DNA of 64,000 nt from Candidatus Eremiobacteraceae bacterium (GCA_035710745.1 DASTCX010000016.1:1-64000), one strand, 5' to 3'; positions 8,610-16,577 are shown, numbered from the stretch's first letter. Notes: generated by a model not told the origin, from the sequence alone. Translations and numbers: made by a program.

Positions 8610-9068
8610 GTTAGAAGTTCTCGCTGAGGGAGCGTCGCCGCGCAAACCCCATAACATCAGAGCGAATGCGGCGATGCCGGTCGGTCCGGCCGAGTAGATG
8701 ACGGTCCGTATCGTCATCTCTTGAAACGAGGTTCCGAGCGGTGCACTCGTCGCCAAGTGGATTATCGAGCCGCCGGCGCCCCAAACCGCAGCAAGCAGGT
8801 ACGCGCCAACGGTCGCGAGATCGGAATAAATCGCGAGGTAGAACGCGGCTCGCGACGATGTCACGCCGAGATCGAGCCGCGTCCACATCAGACCCCACGC
8901 GAGGAAGAACGCGCCGGAGAAAGCGCCGAGGCGGTGTACCGAGAGCCCGAGCTCGGGAGACGCCATGTAAGGTATCGCAAATCCTTCGAACGAGGTGAAT
9001 AAGAAGAATAGGATGCCGATCTGCAGGAGGCGACGGCTTTGACGCGCGAGCTCGTTCGAGGCGTTCAT
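8607..9068 (-). CDS. Four-helix membrane protein, possibly styrene-oxide-isomerase-like
   Basis: A 153-residue integral membrane protein with four hydrophobic segments and little soluble sequence. GGAGGG lies five bases before the ATG at 9068, which decides against the longer reading from 9104. Size, helix count and the segment VHRLGAFSGAFF followed by a tyrosine-containing helix are reminiscent of the StyC haem isomerase family, where a histidine in the first loop binds haem. This is topology-level resemblance only. It could be any small DUF membrane protein. It converges on the BNR gene and is divergent from the gene at 9191. Confidence 0.6.
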   Translation of the reverse strand: MNASNELARQSRRLLQIGILFFLFTSFEGFAIPYMASPELGLSVHRLGAFSGAFFLAWGLMWTRLDLGVTSSRAAFYLAIYSDLATVGAYLLAAVWGAGGSIIHLATSAPLGTSFQEMTIRTVIYSAGPTGIAAFALMLWGLRGDAPSARTSN

Positions 9069-9190
9069 GGTTCCCTCCGTAAGGCGGATTCGAAGGTGAG
9101 ACACATCCTTAGGGGGCGTTTGCGAGGCGGGCGTGCACGTCTTCCATTGCTATCGCAAGGGCGAGGCGAGCGTGGCTCGAAAGAGGAGGC

Positions 9191-9955
9191 ATGCTCTCGG
9201 CGCTACTTGCTTCCGCCGTGTTTGGGTTTGCTGCGTTCGGCCTGAACGACCCGGTCGCGTCCCCGCTGCCTGCGACGGCATCGCAAGCGTCGCCGGCGCC
9301 GGTCGCGACGCAGCGTCCGTTGCGCGAAGTCGTCTACGATGTGACGACGAATTGGCGCATCGACGACATCACCGAGTCGTACGCGGGCGGTGCGGATGCG
9401 ACCGACCCAGGCTCGACCGAATACAAGAACGGTCAAGGCACGGTCACCGTCGACGTCTTCGGCCAAACGGCAGACGGCAGTCTCATCGTCACGGTCACGG
9501 AGGCGTGGAAAGAACCGACGAAGCAATTGCCGCTTGAAGCGACGATCCAGCCGTCGGGAAACCTCAACTTCGACTTGACCGGTCCGACGTCGCTCGACAA
9601 TGTCGGCGGCGAGCTGCTCCCCTACTTCGGAACCCAGTTCGCACCTGCCGGCACGCTTGACACGACGACCCGCTGGTCGATCGAGGGCGCTGCAGGCAAG
9701 ATCAGCACGCGGACCGACTATCAGATCACCGCGGTATCGGGTGACACGGTCACCGTCCACAAAGATCAAACGATCAAGGAGATCGAAACGATAACCGTCG
9801 ATGGTTCGGTCGTCTACGAGCCTTCGCTGCTCGTCCCCATCTCGGGCACCGTTCGGAAGCGTTCGACCGAGATGTATTCCGACGGTCAGACGACGCGCAC
9901 GCTCGTGATCACATTCACACGGACATCGGACACGTTCGCATCTAAGGCGCACTAG
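9191..9955 (+). CDS. Secreted protein of unknown function
   Basis: A 254-residue protein with a hydrophobic N-terminal segment (LLASAVFGFAAFGL), an Ala/Pro-rich linker and then a beta-strand-rich domain full of Thr and Val (for example TVTVDVFGQTADG). It looks like a periplasmic or surface lipocalin- or barrel-type protein, but I recognise no family. A strong AGGAGG lies only one base before the ATG at 9191, unusually close. Translation may therefore begin at a downstream GTG (9218), or initiation may be weak. Confidence 0.6.
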   Translation: MLSALLASAVFGFAAFGLNDPVASPLPATASQASPAPVATQRPLREVVYDVTTNWRIDDITESYAGGADATDPGSTEYKNGQGTVTVDVFGQTADGSLIVTVTEAWKEPTKQLPLEATIQPSGNLNFDLTGPTSLDNVGGELLPYFGTQFAPAGTLDTTTRWSIEGAAGKISTRTDYQITAVSGDTVTVHKDQTIKEIETITVDGSVVYEPSLLVPISGTVRKRSTEMYSDGQTTRTLVITFTRTSDTFASKAH

Positions 9956-9962
9956 AAAAGAC

Positions 9963-9993
9963 GGACGCCCCGATCGTCTTGATCGGAGCGTCC
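9963..9993 (+). terminator. Hairpin after the 9191 gene
   Basis: GGACGC at 9963-9968 pairs with GCGTCC at 9988-9993, and CCGATC pairs with GATCGG inside, with one mismatch and a GTCTT loop. The tail ATCTCGAG is not T-rich, so termination strength is uncertain. It lies between convergent genes. Confidence 0.5.
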
Positions 9994-10041
9994 ATCTCGA
10001 GTGCGTTCGCGTAGTCGAGCCCAGGCTCGAGGCCCGGCCGC

Positions 10042-10551
10042 TTACGCCGTCGTTTGCGTCGTCTGCGAGGTCCGGCGCACGGCCATGTTGCCGAGCCCGA
10101 ACAGGATCGCTACGCCGACGACGAGCCAGCGGGCGTCATCGCTCCAGATGTTGCTGATGCCGAAGGCCGCATCGAGCGAGAAGCCGCCGAATCCGACGAA
10201 GGCCAAGATGAGCGCAGCCGCGATGTTCATCGTGTTGAGCTCGTAGCCGCCGTTCGAAGCCCAGAAGCCCTTGGGTGCGTGAACCGATAGGATCGCCACG
10301 ATCATCACCATGATGATGAGCGCCGGACCGATCGGGCCGCCGAGGCCGAGAGCGGTCAAGAGGCCGCCGCCGACTTCGCCGAGCCCAGCTGCCGCCGCGA
10401 AGAGCGTGCCAGGCCGGAAGCCGATCGATTCCATGAAGCCGCCCGTGCCTTTGATACCGTAGCCACCGAACCAACCGAAGAGTTTCTGCGCGCCGTGCGC
10501 GAACAATGCTCCGCCTAAGAGCAGCCGGGCGATTAGTAGTGCCGTAGTCAT
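10042..10551 (-). CDS. DoxX family membrane protein
   Basis: A 169-residue, four-helix membrane protein. The N-terminal block LLLGGALFAHGAQKLFGWFGG and the following FxPG segment are the signature of the DoxX/DUF4870-like family, often linked to quinone or thiol redox and oxidative-stress responses. It is divergent from an HxlR regulator across a 44-base gap that holds an inverted repeat. This arrangement is common for HxlR-controlled DoxX genes, so redox- or electrophile-responsive control is likely. Confidence 0.88.
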   Translation of the reverse strand: MTTALLIARLLLGGALFAHGAQKLFGWFGGYGIKGTGGFMESIGFRPGTLFAAAAGLGEVGGGLLTALGLGGPIGPALIIMVMIVAILSVHAPKGFWASNGGYELNTMNIAAALILAFVGFGGFSLDAAFGISNIWSDDARWLVVGVAILFGLGNMAVRRTSQTTQTTA

Positions 10552-10580
10552 ATGAGAGAGCCTTTCCTCGCTTATATTGC

Positions 10581-10607
10581 ATTGGTTACTTATTTATGGT
10601 AACCTAT
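10581..10607. promoter_or_regulatory. Inverted-repeat operator in the doxX-hxlR divergent promoter
   Basis: ATTGGTTAC at 10581-10589 and GTAACCTAT at 10599-10607 are inverted repeats matching at 8 of 9 positions around a 9-base AT-rich centre. A TATAAG (minus-strand reading) lies next to it on the DoxX side, and TTGCAT with TAACCT 17 bases apart is possible on the HxlR side. HxlR proteins bind such dyads as dimers, so this is the probable operator for both genes. Confidence 0.6.
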
Positions 10608-11018
10608 GGACCAAAGGATACTACGGCGAGGTTCGAATTGTCAAGCGCAAAAAAGCGCGAAATGCGGGACGGGGTGGAGTTGTCGAACTTCTGCCCCCGG
10701 TTTCACCGAGCGATCGAGCTCGTCGGCCGAAGATGGACCGGAGCGATCATCCGGATCCTTTTGTCCGGGCCGCGGCGGTTCAACGAGATAGCAGCTGGAG
10801 TTCCCGGACTCTCCGACCGGCTGCTGACCGAGCGGCTCCGAGAGCTCGAATGTCAGGGAGTTTTGCGCAGGGTCGTCGAGACGGGTTCACCCGTTCGCGT
10901 AGCGTACGAGCTCACCGAAGCCGGCACGGAATTGGATGCGACTATACGCGCACTTTCGACTTGGGCCGAGCGCTGGGTTGAAATCCCCGAGCCCGAGCAT
11001 TCGAAACGCGGCGCGTAA
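10596..11018 (+). CDS. HxlR-family winged-helix regulator
   Basis: A regulator of up to 140 residues containing the HxlR core: CPRFHRAIELVGRRWTGAII, then RRFNEIAAGVPGLSDRLLTERLRELE as recognition helix region, then the wing. The cysteine in NFCPR is the position used for redox sensing in HypR/YodB-type members. The ATG at 10596 lies inside the proposed operator, so the true start may be downstream: the TTG at 10638 or the ATG at 10662 just before DGVELSNFCP. It is divergent from doxX and 106 bases upstream of the oxidase operon, which it may also affect. Confidence 0.88.
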   Translation: MVTYGPKDTTARFELSSAKKREMRDGVELSNFCPRFHRAIELVGRRWTGAIIRILLSGPRRFNEIAAGVPGLSDRLLTERLRELECQGVLRRVVETGSPVRVAYELTEAGTELDATIRALSTWAERWVEIPEPEHSKRGA

Positions 11019-11124
11019 CGCGCGACGGGCTGCGACACTAGCAAGGATCTACTCGGGACCTTCGCAACTCATTCTACGGACGGAAACGTCGAGATGGAAT
11101 AGTTAAGTCGGAGGCGCTCATCGC

Positions 11125-11244
11125 GTGCCCGACAAGAAAAGTGAAGAACAGCTCCCGCTTACCGTCCGTTTTGTCGCCGGGCTCGGTTTGCTATTCGTCG
11201 CCGGCTGGCTCCTCATGTTCGTTCTGCTGACGAAGCGCTGGTAG
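11125..11244 (+). CDS. ba3-type oxidase small subunit (IIa-like), 39 residues
   Basis: A 39-residue peptide with one membrane helix: a charged start (MPDKKSEEQLPL), the helix VAGLGLLFVAGWLLMFVLL, then TKRW. It ends two bases before subunit II and has GGAGG 10 bases before its GTG. Size, single helix and position match the subunit IIa peptide of Thermus-type ba3 oxidases, which packs beside subunits I and II. The functional name is inferred mainly from position, since such short peptides share little sequence. Confidence 0.65.
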   Translation: MPDKKSEEQLPLTVRFVAGLGLLFVAGWLLMFVLLTKRW

Positions 11245-11246
11245 AC

Positions 11247-11714
11247 GTGCACATCCACCGATCCGAGAAGGTCTGGCTCGTCTGCGGTGTCGTCGCGCTT
11301 GTCGTCTTTCTCGCGATCATCGGCGGTGCGGCGATATCCGACGGTATCGTTCCGCCGAGCCACATCGAGACGATCGATCCGACGAAGGTCGCGCAGACGC
11401 CTCCCTTCGACCATCCAGGCTTGCGCCGCACCGGACCGCACACGATGGAAGCGTACGTCGTCGCGCACATCTTCTCGTTCACGCCGGACGCCATGAAAAT
11501 ACCGGTTGGGACGAAAGTGACGTTCTACGCCACCAGTCCCGACGTCGTCCACGGCTTTTTCATCACGGACACCGCAGTCAATATGATGGTCATCCCGGGC
11601 TGGGTGAGCTCCGCGACGCATACGTTCACGAAGCGCGGGAGCTATCTGCTGCTTTGCAACGAGTATTGCGGCGCGGGCCATCAATATATGTACGGGACAA
11701 TCGACGTCAAATGA
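11247..11714 (+). CDS. Cytochrome c oxidase subunit II, ba3 type
   Basis: A 155-residue protein: one N-terminal membrane anchor (about residues 9-30) and a cupredoxin domain that carries the CuA centre. The ligands are His102 (VVHGFF), Cys137, Cys141, His145 and Met148 in CNEYCGAGHQYM. It has one anchor and no long spacer, as in class B (ba3) oxidases. The domain accepts electrons from a cytochrome c or cupredoxin in the periplasm and passes them to subunit I. It starts with GTG two bases after the small subunit and is followed by subunit I 16 bases later. Confidence 0.94.
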   Translation: MHIHRSEKVWLVCGVVALVVFLAIIGGAAISDGIVPPSHIETIDPTKVAQTPPFDHPGLRRTGPHTMEAYVVAHIFSFTPDAMKIPVGTKVTFYATSPDVVHGFFITDTAVNMMVIPGWVSSATHTFTKRGSYLLLCNEYCGAGHQYMYGTIDVK

Positions 11715-11730
11715 GGCGCCGCACGGGTAA

Positions 11731-13359
11731 ATGATCGCCGATCGCGTCAGAAGCCAAAACCGTCTCATTCTCGCGCACGTCTACGTCGCGACTGCCGCAT
11801 TGTGCGTCGGCGCGATCTTCGGTCTTCTTCAGGGCATGTCACGTGCCAGGTGGACCACGCCGCCCCCTTGGTTCGACTATTACCGGATGCTCACCGCGCA
11901 CGGCGTGTTGATGGCGCTCGTCTTCACGACCTTTTTCATCTGCGGCATCTGCACGTTCATGACGCAGCGTGCCATACCTCGCGAGCGTTCGCTCGTGCTC
12001 GGCTGGACGGGCTTCGCGGTCATGCTGGCAGGCACGCTTGCAGCGGCCTACGAGATCCTCGCCGGCAACGCGACCGTGCTCTACACGTTCTACGCGCCGC
12101 TCAAGGCGAGCCCGATATTCTACATCGGCGCGACGCTGCTCGTCGTTGGAACATGGCTGGTCGCGGCTGATATACTCCTCGACGTCGCATGGTTCCGCAA
12201 GAACCGGCCCGGCGAGCGTCTCCCGCTCGTCGTGCACGGGGCTGCATGCACGTTCGTCATGTGGGTCGTTGCGACGATCGGCGTCGCGATCGAGATGGTA
12301 TTCTTTCTCATCCCCTGGTCGCTCGGCTGGACCCCGACCGTCAACGTCATGCTCACCCGCATGCTGTTCTGGTATTTCGGGCACCCGCTCGTCTATTTCT
12401 GGATCATGGGCGCGTACCTCATCTGGTACAACGTCGTGCCGCTCTTCTTCGGCGGTAAGGTGTTCAGCGACGCGCTCACGCGCCTCGTCTTCGTCATGCT
12501 CGTCTTGCTGTCGACCCCCGTCGGCATCCACCACGAGTTCATGGAGCCGGGCATCTCAGCGGGTTGGAAGTGGCTCCACACGATGACGACGTACGGGGTC
12601 GTCATCCCGTCGATCATCACCGCGTTCTCGATATTCGCCGCGTTCGAGCTCGCGGCGCAGCGCAAGGGCACGAAGGGGTTCATCGCGACGATCCGCGGCT
12701 TGCCGTGGGGCGATCCGGCGTTCTCGGGCCCGGCACTCGGCATGATCCTGTTTATCTTCGGCGGCTTCGGAGGCATCGTCAACGCGTCGTACAGCATGGA
12801 TGCGCTCGTCCACAATACGATGTGGATCGTCGGGCACTTCCACATCACCGTCGGCGGGCCGGTGGCGCTCACGTTCGTCGGTTGCGCGTACTGGCTCGTG
12901 CCGCGACTCACCGGTCGCAGGCTATGGGCGCCGAAGCTCGCTCTCGCCCAGACGTATGCGTGGTTCATCGGCATGGCGATCATGTCGACCGCCATGCACT
13001 ACGCCGGGCTGCTCGGCTCGCCGCGCCGCACCGAAGATGTATCATATTTTGGGTCCGCCGTCGCCCAATCGTGGATGCCCGAGATGAATGCCGCCGCTGT
13101 CGGCGGCACGATCCTCTTCGTCAGCATCATCATGTTCGTCGCCGTCGCCGTCGGCACGCTCTTCACGCGAAAAGAGCAATTTCCGGAGGTCGTCTTCGCC
13201 GAGGTGGAACCGACGGCGCAGCCCACCCCGGCGGCGCTCGACGGAATGGGTCGCTGGGCTGTTTTGGCTGTGATCCTCGCCGTTCTAGCGTACGTCGGGC
13301 CTTTAAGGGAACTGCTCGCGCAGCACATCTACGGCGCGCCCGGCATGCGGACGTGGTAG
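11731..13359 (+). CDS. Cytochrome c oxidase subunit I, ba3 type (haem-copper oxidase class B)
   Basis: A 542-residue membrane protein of about 13 helices. Haem and copper ligands are visible: His57 (TAHGVLMAL), the CuB histidine His218 with its cross-link tyrosine Tyr222 (GHPLVYFW), the pair His267-His268 (GIHHEF) and His369/His371 (GHFHITVGG). The Tyr four residues after the first CuB histidine, and the lack of the D-channel motif, fit class B high-affinity oxidases. It reduces oxygen to water and pumps protons in the inner membrane. It forms one transcription unit with the two preceding genes. Confidence 0.95.
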   Translation: MIADRVRSQNRLILAHVYVATAALCVGAIFGLLQGMSRARWTTPPPWFDYYRMLTAHGVLMALVFTTFFICGICTFMTQRAIPRERSLVLGWTGFAVMLAGTLAAAYEILAGNATVLYTFYAPLKASPIFYIGATLLVVGTWLVAADILLDVAWFRKNRPGERLPLVVHGAACTFVMWVVATIGVAIEMVFFLIPWSLGWTPTVNVMLTRMLFWYFGHPLVYFWIMGAYLIWYNVVPLFFGGKVFSDALTRLVFVMLVLLSTPVGIHHEFMEPGISAGWKWLHTMTTYGVVIPSIITAFSIFAAFELAAQRKGTKGFIATIRGLPWGDPAFSGPALGMILFIFGGFGGIVNASYSMDALVHNTMWIVGHFHITVGGPVALTFVGCAYWLVPRLTGRRLWAPKLALAQTYAWFIGMAIMSTAMHYAGLLGSPRRTEDVSYFGSAVAQSWMPEMNAAAVGGTILFVSIIMFVAVAVGTLFTRKEQFPEVVFAEVEPTAQPTPAALDGMGRWAVLAVILAVLAYVGPLRELLAQHIYGAPGMRTW

Positions 13360-13456
13360 GGGCTGCGACTCCCGCAACATCTGCATAGGACCTTCACCGG
13401 ACCTTCCGCCCACGCGAACCTCCACTTGGAATAGTATGACATGGAGGTACTTCGCA

Positions 13457-13828
13457 ATGCGCACATCGCTCAATCGTATCGGAATCGGCCTCGCAGTTGC
13501 CGCTGTCCTGGCTGCGGCCGTGTCCCTGATGCCCGCGACCTCGTCGGCCCATCCTTCCATAGACATCGCGGTCGCGAACTGGAAGTTCACTCCGGATAAG
13601 ATCACGATTCCGGTCGGCGAACCGACGACGCTCCGAATGACGACGACATCCGGCGTCCACGGGATCAAGTCCGACGAGCTCGGCATCCCGATGACGACGA
13701 TTCCGAACGGCAAAGTCATCGAAGTGACGTTCACGCCGGCGAAGGCGGGCACGTACGTCCTGCACTGCCAGATCTTCTGTGGACCCGGCCATCCCAATAT
13801 GGCCCTGACGATCGTCGTAACGCCATGA
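13457..13828 (+). CDS. Stand-alone CuA-type cupredoxin, secreted
   Basis: A 123-residue protein with a cleavable signal peptide (about residues 1-31, ending SSAHP) and a cupredoxin domain. It has the full CuA ligand set: His68 (GVHGI) and Cys104, Cys108, His112 and Met115 in CQIFCGPGHPNM. The spacing is identical to that in the oxidase subunit II upstream, but there is no membrane anchor beyond the signal. GGAGG seven bases before the ATG at 13457 fixes the start. It overlaps the next gene by ATGA. It is probably a soluble electron carrier or copper donor for the oxidase; a duplicated subunit II domain is the likely origin. Confidence 0.82.
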   Translation: MRTSLNRIGIGLAVAAVLAAAVSLMPATSSAHPSIDIAVANWKFTPDKITIPVGEPTTLRMTTTSGVHGIKSDELGIPMTTIPNGKVIEVTFTPAKAGTYVLHCQIFCGPGHPNMALTIVVTP

Positions 13829-14982
13829 AGCAGCGCAATGCGATCGCCGCGATCGCGCTCGCATTTGCGGCGACCTTCTTCATCGTCGACGCCCGCCCGC
13901 TGCAAGCGATGCCGCCGTTCGCCCAGGCGTATGGGATGAACTGCGACGTGTGTCATACGGCTGTGCCGGCACTCAACGCGTACGGCCGCTACGTACAGCG
14001 CACGGGTTATGCGTCGCTCGACCCAGCGACCATCCATCGCGCGAACCCGCTCTGGATTGGCGAAACCGCGTTCTACGATTCCCAAGACCCGGCGCTCCCG
14101 CACCAGACGCAGTTAGGGAATCTCGCCATCCACGCCGCCGGCTATATCGGCACCGATTGGACGTTCCACGCACATCAGTGGATCGTGCAGAACAACGCGT
14201 CCGGCGGCACCGATACGCTTTGGGTGACGTACAACAACCTCTTCCACCGCGATGGCCATCTCTTCATAGGCAAGATCGAAGACGCAGCGCCCTCACCGTA
14301 CAGCCAGTGGTCTGAACTCAATGGGTTCGGCACGACCGGCGTCGTCTCGGGCGAACATGCCTGGCAATGGGGAGCGAACCGCTGGGGTACGAAGCTGGCG
14401 TATACGCACGACTGGGTCGTCGCGGAAGCCGCATACCTAGGTCCGAACGGCGACTTGAACAGCGCGACCGATTTCTCGGCCGCCCAGGACAAGACGTTTG
14501 ATTGGCGCCTCGCGTACGCGCCGCCGGCTGCGCCGTTCGAAGTCGGCGTCTACGGTGAGCGCGGCATCGTGCCGATCTCCGACGGTACATTCGACCACTA
14601 CAGCGGCTTGGCGGTCTACGGCCAAATGGATCCGATGCCGCACGGGATGCCAGGCATCTTCAGCGCCTACCAGACAGGCCATGACGCGAACGCGGGCGCC
14701 GGGCTCGGCGCATCGACGAGCAAGGCGTTCTCGGTGGACGTGTACGAGCCGTTCTTCAACCAGCGGGTGATGTTGGGCGCGCGGCACGACTACATCGATG
14801 ACGGATTCGGAAACCACAGCCACTCCTCGAACATCGACCTCGAGTGGCTCGCGGTGCGGCACGTTGACGATCGCAACGCGACCGGCCTCATCTTCAACGC
14901 GGAAGACGCCATCGTGCCGGGCGTGGGGCCGGACTGGAAGTACCAGCTGTGGTACGCAACTACCGTCGGTCCGCTGCACTAG
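13825..14982 (+). CDS. Monohaem c-type cytochrome with large barrel-like domain
   Basis: A 385-residue exported protein. After the signal peptide there is one haem c site, CDVCH (Cys40, Cys43, His44), at the start of the mature protein. The remaining 330 residues have alternating hydrophobic and aromatic strands (for example FDWRLAYAPPAAPFEVGVY) and many histidines, as in outer-membrane barrels. Its start overlaps the cupredoxin gene by ATGA. I infer an outer-membrane or periplasmic haem protein working in the same electron path. The barrel prediction is by eye only. Confidence 0.72.
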   Translation: MKQRNAIAAIALAFAATFFIVDARPLQAMPPFAQAYGMNCDVCHTAVPALNAYGRYVQRTGYASLDPATIHRANPLWIGETAFYDSQDPALPHQTQLGNLAIHAAGYIGTDWTFHAHQWIVQNNASGGTDTLWVTYNNLFHRDGHLFIGKIEDAAPSPYSQWSELNGFGTTGVVSGEHAWQWGANRWGTKLAYTHDWVVAEAAYLGPNGDLNSATDFSAAQDKTFDWRLAYAPPAAPFEVGVYGERGIVPISDGTFDHYSGLAVYGQMDPMPHGMPGIFSAYQTGHDANAGAGLGASTSKAFSVDVYEPFFNQRVMLGARHDYIDDGFGNHSHSSNIDLEWLAVRHVDDRNATGLIFNAEDAIVPGVGPDWKYQLWYATTVGPLH

Positions 14983-15020
14983 GCCATACGCTTCGTCGTA
15001 AGGCGAAGACCTCTCGTGGA

Positions 15021-15053
15021 GCCGCGCCGACCTCGATGAGGCGGCGCGGCTTC
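15021..15053 (+). terminator. Terminator hairpin of the oxidase operon
   Basis: GCCGCGCCG at 15021-15029 pairs with CGGCGCGGC at 15042-15050, and CCTC/GAGG extend the stem inside. It begins 38 bases after the cytochrome stop codon and is followed by TTCATGG, a weak T-tract. The next gene is on the opposite strand. Confidence 0.6.
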
Positions 15054-15117
15054 ATGGAACCGCTTGGGTTATTGGATCCGCATGGCCCACTTGGATCGCC
15101 GATCGGATCGAGGTCGA

Positions 15118-15615
15118 CTATGTGACTGAGAAGCCCCACATCTCGCGCTGACCGACCGTCACCGTCTCGCTCGCTCGTGTCACAAGCACCGGTACCTTCG
15201 AGTGCCGCAGCACGCCTTCCGCGATGCTGCCGAGCAAAGCACGTGCGAGACCACTACGGCCGTGGCTTCCTATCACGATGAGGTCCGCTTTGTGTTGGCG
15301 TGCGACGGTGAGGATGGTATCGACGCACGAGCCTTCTTCGATGCAGCTATTTGCGTCGATTCCGCCGCCCTTGGCCCGATCGACCGCGTCCTGCAGAGCC
15401 GCCTCTCCGGCCTCGCGTTCCGCTTCGAGCGCGTACGACGGATCGATGCTGACCGCCGGAGCGGACATCATCGCGGCGATCTTCGCCACCTCGCATACGT
15501 GCGTGAAGACGACCTTTGCGTCCTGATCCCGGGCGAGGCGCACCGCCAACGCGACGGCGGCATCCGAGGGAGCGGAGCCATCGACGGGGACGAGGATCAT
15601 TTTGAACATGGACAT
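15118..15615 (-). CDS. Universal stress protein (UspA family)
   Basis: A 165-residue single-domain Usp protein. It has the opening strand MILVPVDGSAPSDAA and the ATP-binding signature GSHGRSGLARALLGS followed by KVPVLV, so it is probably of the nucleotide-binding type. It is cytoplasmic. GGAGGATAAG precedes the ATG at 15615. It lies downstream of a small membrane protein and of a two-component/phosphoketolase remnant cluster on the same strand, a gene set often seen in low-oxygen or starvation regulons. That link is an inference. Confidence 0.94.
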   Translation of the reverse strand: MSMFKMILVPVDGSAPSDAAVALAVRLARDQDAKVVFTHVCEVAKIAAMMSAPAVSIDPSYALEAEREAGEAALQDAVDRAKGGGIDANSCIEEGSCVDTILTVARQHKADLIVIGSHGRSGLARALLGSIAEGVLRHSKVPVLVTRASETVTVGQREMWGFSVT

Positions 15616-15668
15616 GGTCTCTTATCCTCCGTTAGCGACCGCGATCAGCCGGATCGCGAAGCTCCGCA

Positions 15669-15875
15669 TCAATGGCCGCCATGCACCGCGCTGAGAGCCC
15701 ATCCTAGGTCGACGGGCCAGAGGACGATCGCGAGAGCCCCTTGCCAGAAGGTCAGATGCAGATAGCCGATGGTGAAGAGCCAGGCCCATATGCCGACGAT
15801 GAAGACGGCGCCGCTCGGATCCACACGCACCGTGTTGCCGCTACGCGGGTTGCCGCTTTGTGACGAGTTCTCCAT
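15669..15875 (-). CDS. Small membrane protein
   Basis: A 68-residue protein: a polar N-terminal third (MENSSQSGNPRSG), then two hydrophobic stretches (VFIVGIWAWLFTIGYLHL and FWQGALAIVLWPVDLGWAL) that form one long hairpin or two helices. GGAGG eight bases before the ATG at 15875 selects this start over the 15902 reading. No family is recognised. It is 53 bases upstream of uspA and probably in the same transcript. Confidence 0.65.
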   Translation of the reverse strand: MENSSQSGNPRSGNTVRVDPSGAVFIVGIWAWLFTIGYLHLTFWQGALAIVLWPVDLGWALSAVHGGH

Positions 15876-16011
15876 CGCGACGACCTCCTCACACACGAGC
15901 ACGATGCCATCTCGATGCTCAATTGTCGCCCCGAGGGCGGTGCGAACGTATGAAGGTCGTCGGAAGTGCGTAGGAACGTAGGCGTTTTTCTCGCCGTCGG
16001 GTCGAGGGCGT

Positions 16012-16446
16012 CTAACGCGACGAATCGACGAGCGCGTGCGTGCGTCGTGCGATGACGACGGCCTCGTTCGTCGCGATCACCCGCACGTCGACTTTGGCGT
16101 TCTCGGGAGATATCCGATCCGCGCATCGAAGGTTGAGCGTTTCGTCGATCTCGACGCCGAGATGCGCAAGTCCGGCGCAGATCGCTCCGCGGATGGGCGC
16201 TGCACCTTCTCCAATACCCCCGGTGAAGACGAGCGTGTCGAGTCCGCCGCATACCGCAGCTAGCGCACCGGCGTGTTTGACCGCGATGTAGACGAACAAG
16301 TCGATCGCGCTCTTGGCCTTATCGTCGGTCGAATAACGTGAGAGCAACTCGCGCACGTCCGACGACGACTCGGAGACCCCTCTCAGTCCCGATCGCTCGT
16401 TTAGCAGCGTCGTCAGCGTTTCGATCCCGGGCGCGTCATCGCTCCG
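16012..16446 (-). pseudogene. ackA: Acetate kinase, C-terminal part only
   Basis: This frame encodes the last 145 or so residues of acetate kinase: [27 protein letters not shown], the phosphate-binding VFTGGIGEGAAPIR and the terminal VIATNEAVVIARR. The first 240 or so residues are missing, including the substrate-binding arginines and the catalytic aspartate, so it cannot be active. Upstream it runs directly into the start of a phosphoketolase gene in another frame, with no start codon of its own. I read this as a deletion that removed most of xfp and the first half of ackA. Confidence 0.8.
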
Positions 16447-16577
16447 AAGTCGAGTGGTCGTTCCAAGAGCGGGTTGTCCAGGAGGTAGATCTGGCCGGCG
16501 GCGAGATAGTTCGCCGCTCGCCAATAGGCATGCAGTCGATCGAGTTCGTCGGTGCCGAGCGGCTTGACGTCGGTCAC
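16413..16577 (-). pseudogene. xfp: Phosphoketolase, N-terminal remnant (about 45 codons)
   Basis: From the GTG at 16577 the frame reads [19 protein letters not shown] followed by [17 protein letters not shown]. This is the conserved N-terminus of xylulose-5-phosphate/fructose-6-phosphate phosphoketolase, a protein of about 800 residues. Homology ends near 16447; the frame then runs through acetate kinase sequence out of phase and stops at 16413. The GTG overlaps the kinase gene upstream as GTGA, showing an originally intact operon. Phosphoketolase and acetate kinase normally act together, making acetyl phosphate and then ATP. Confidence 0.8.
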
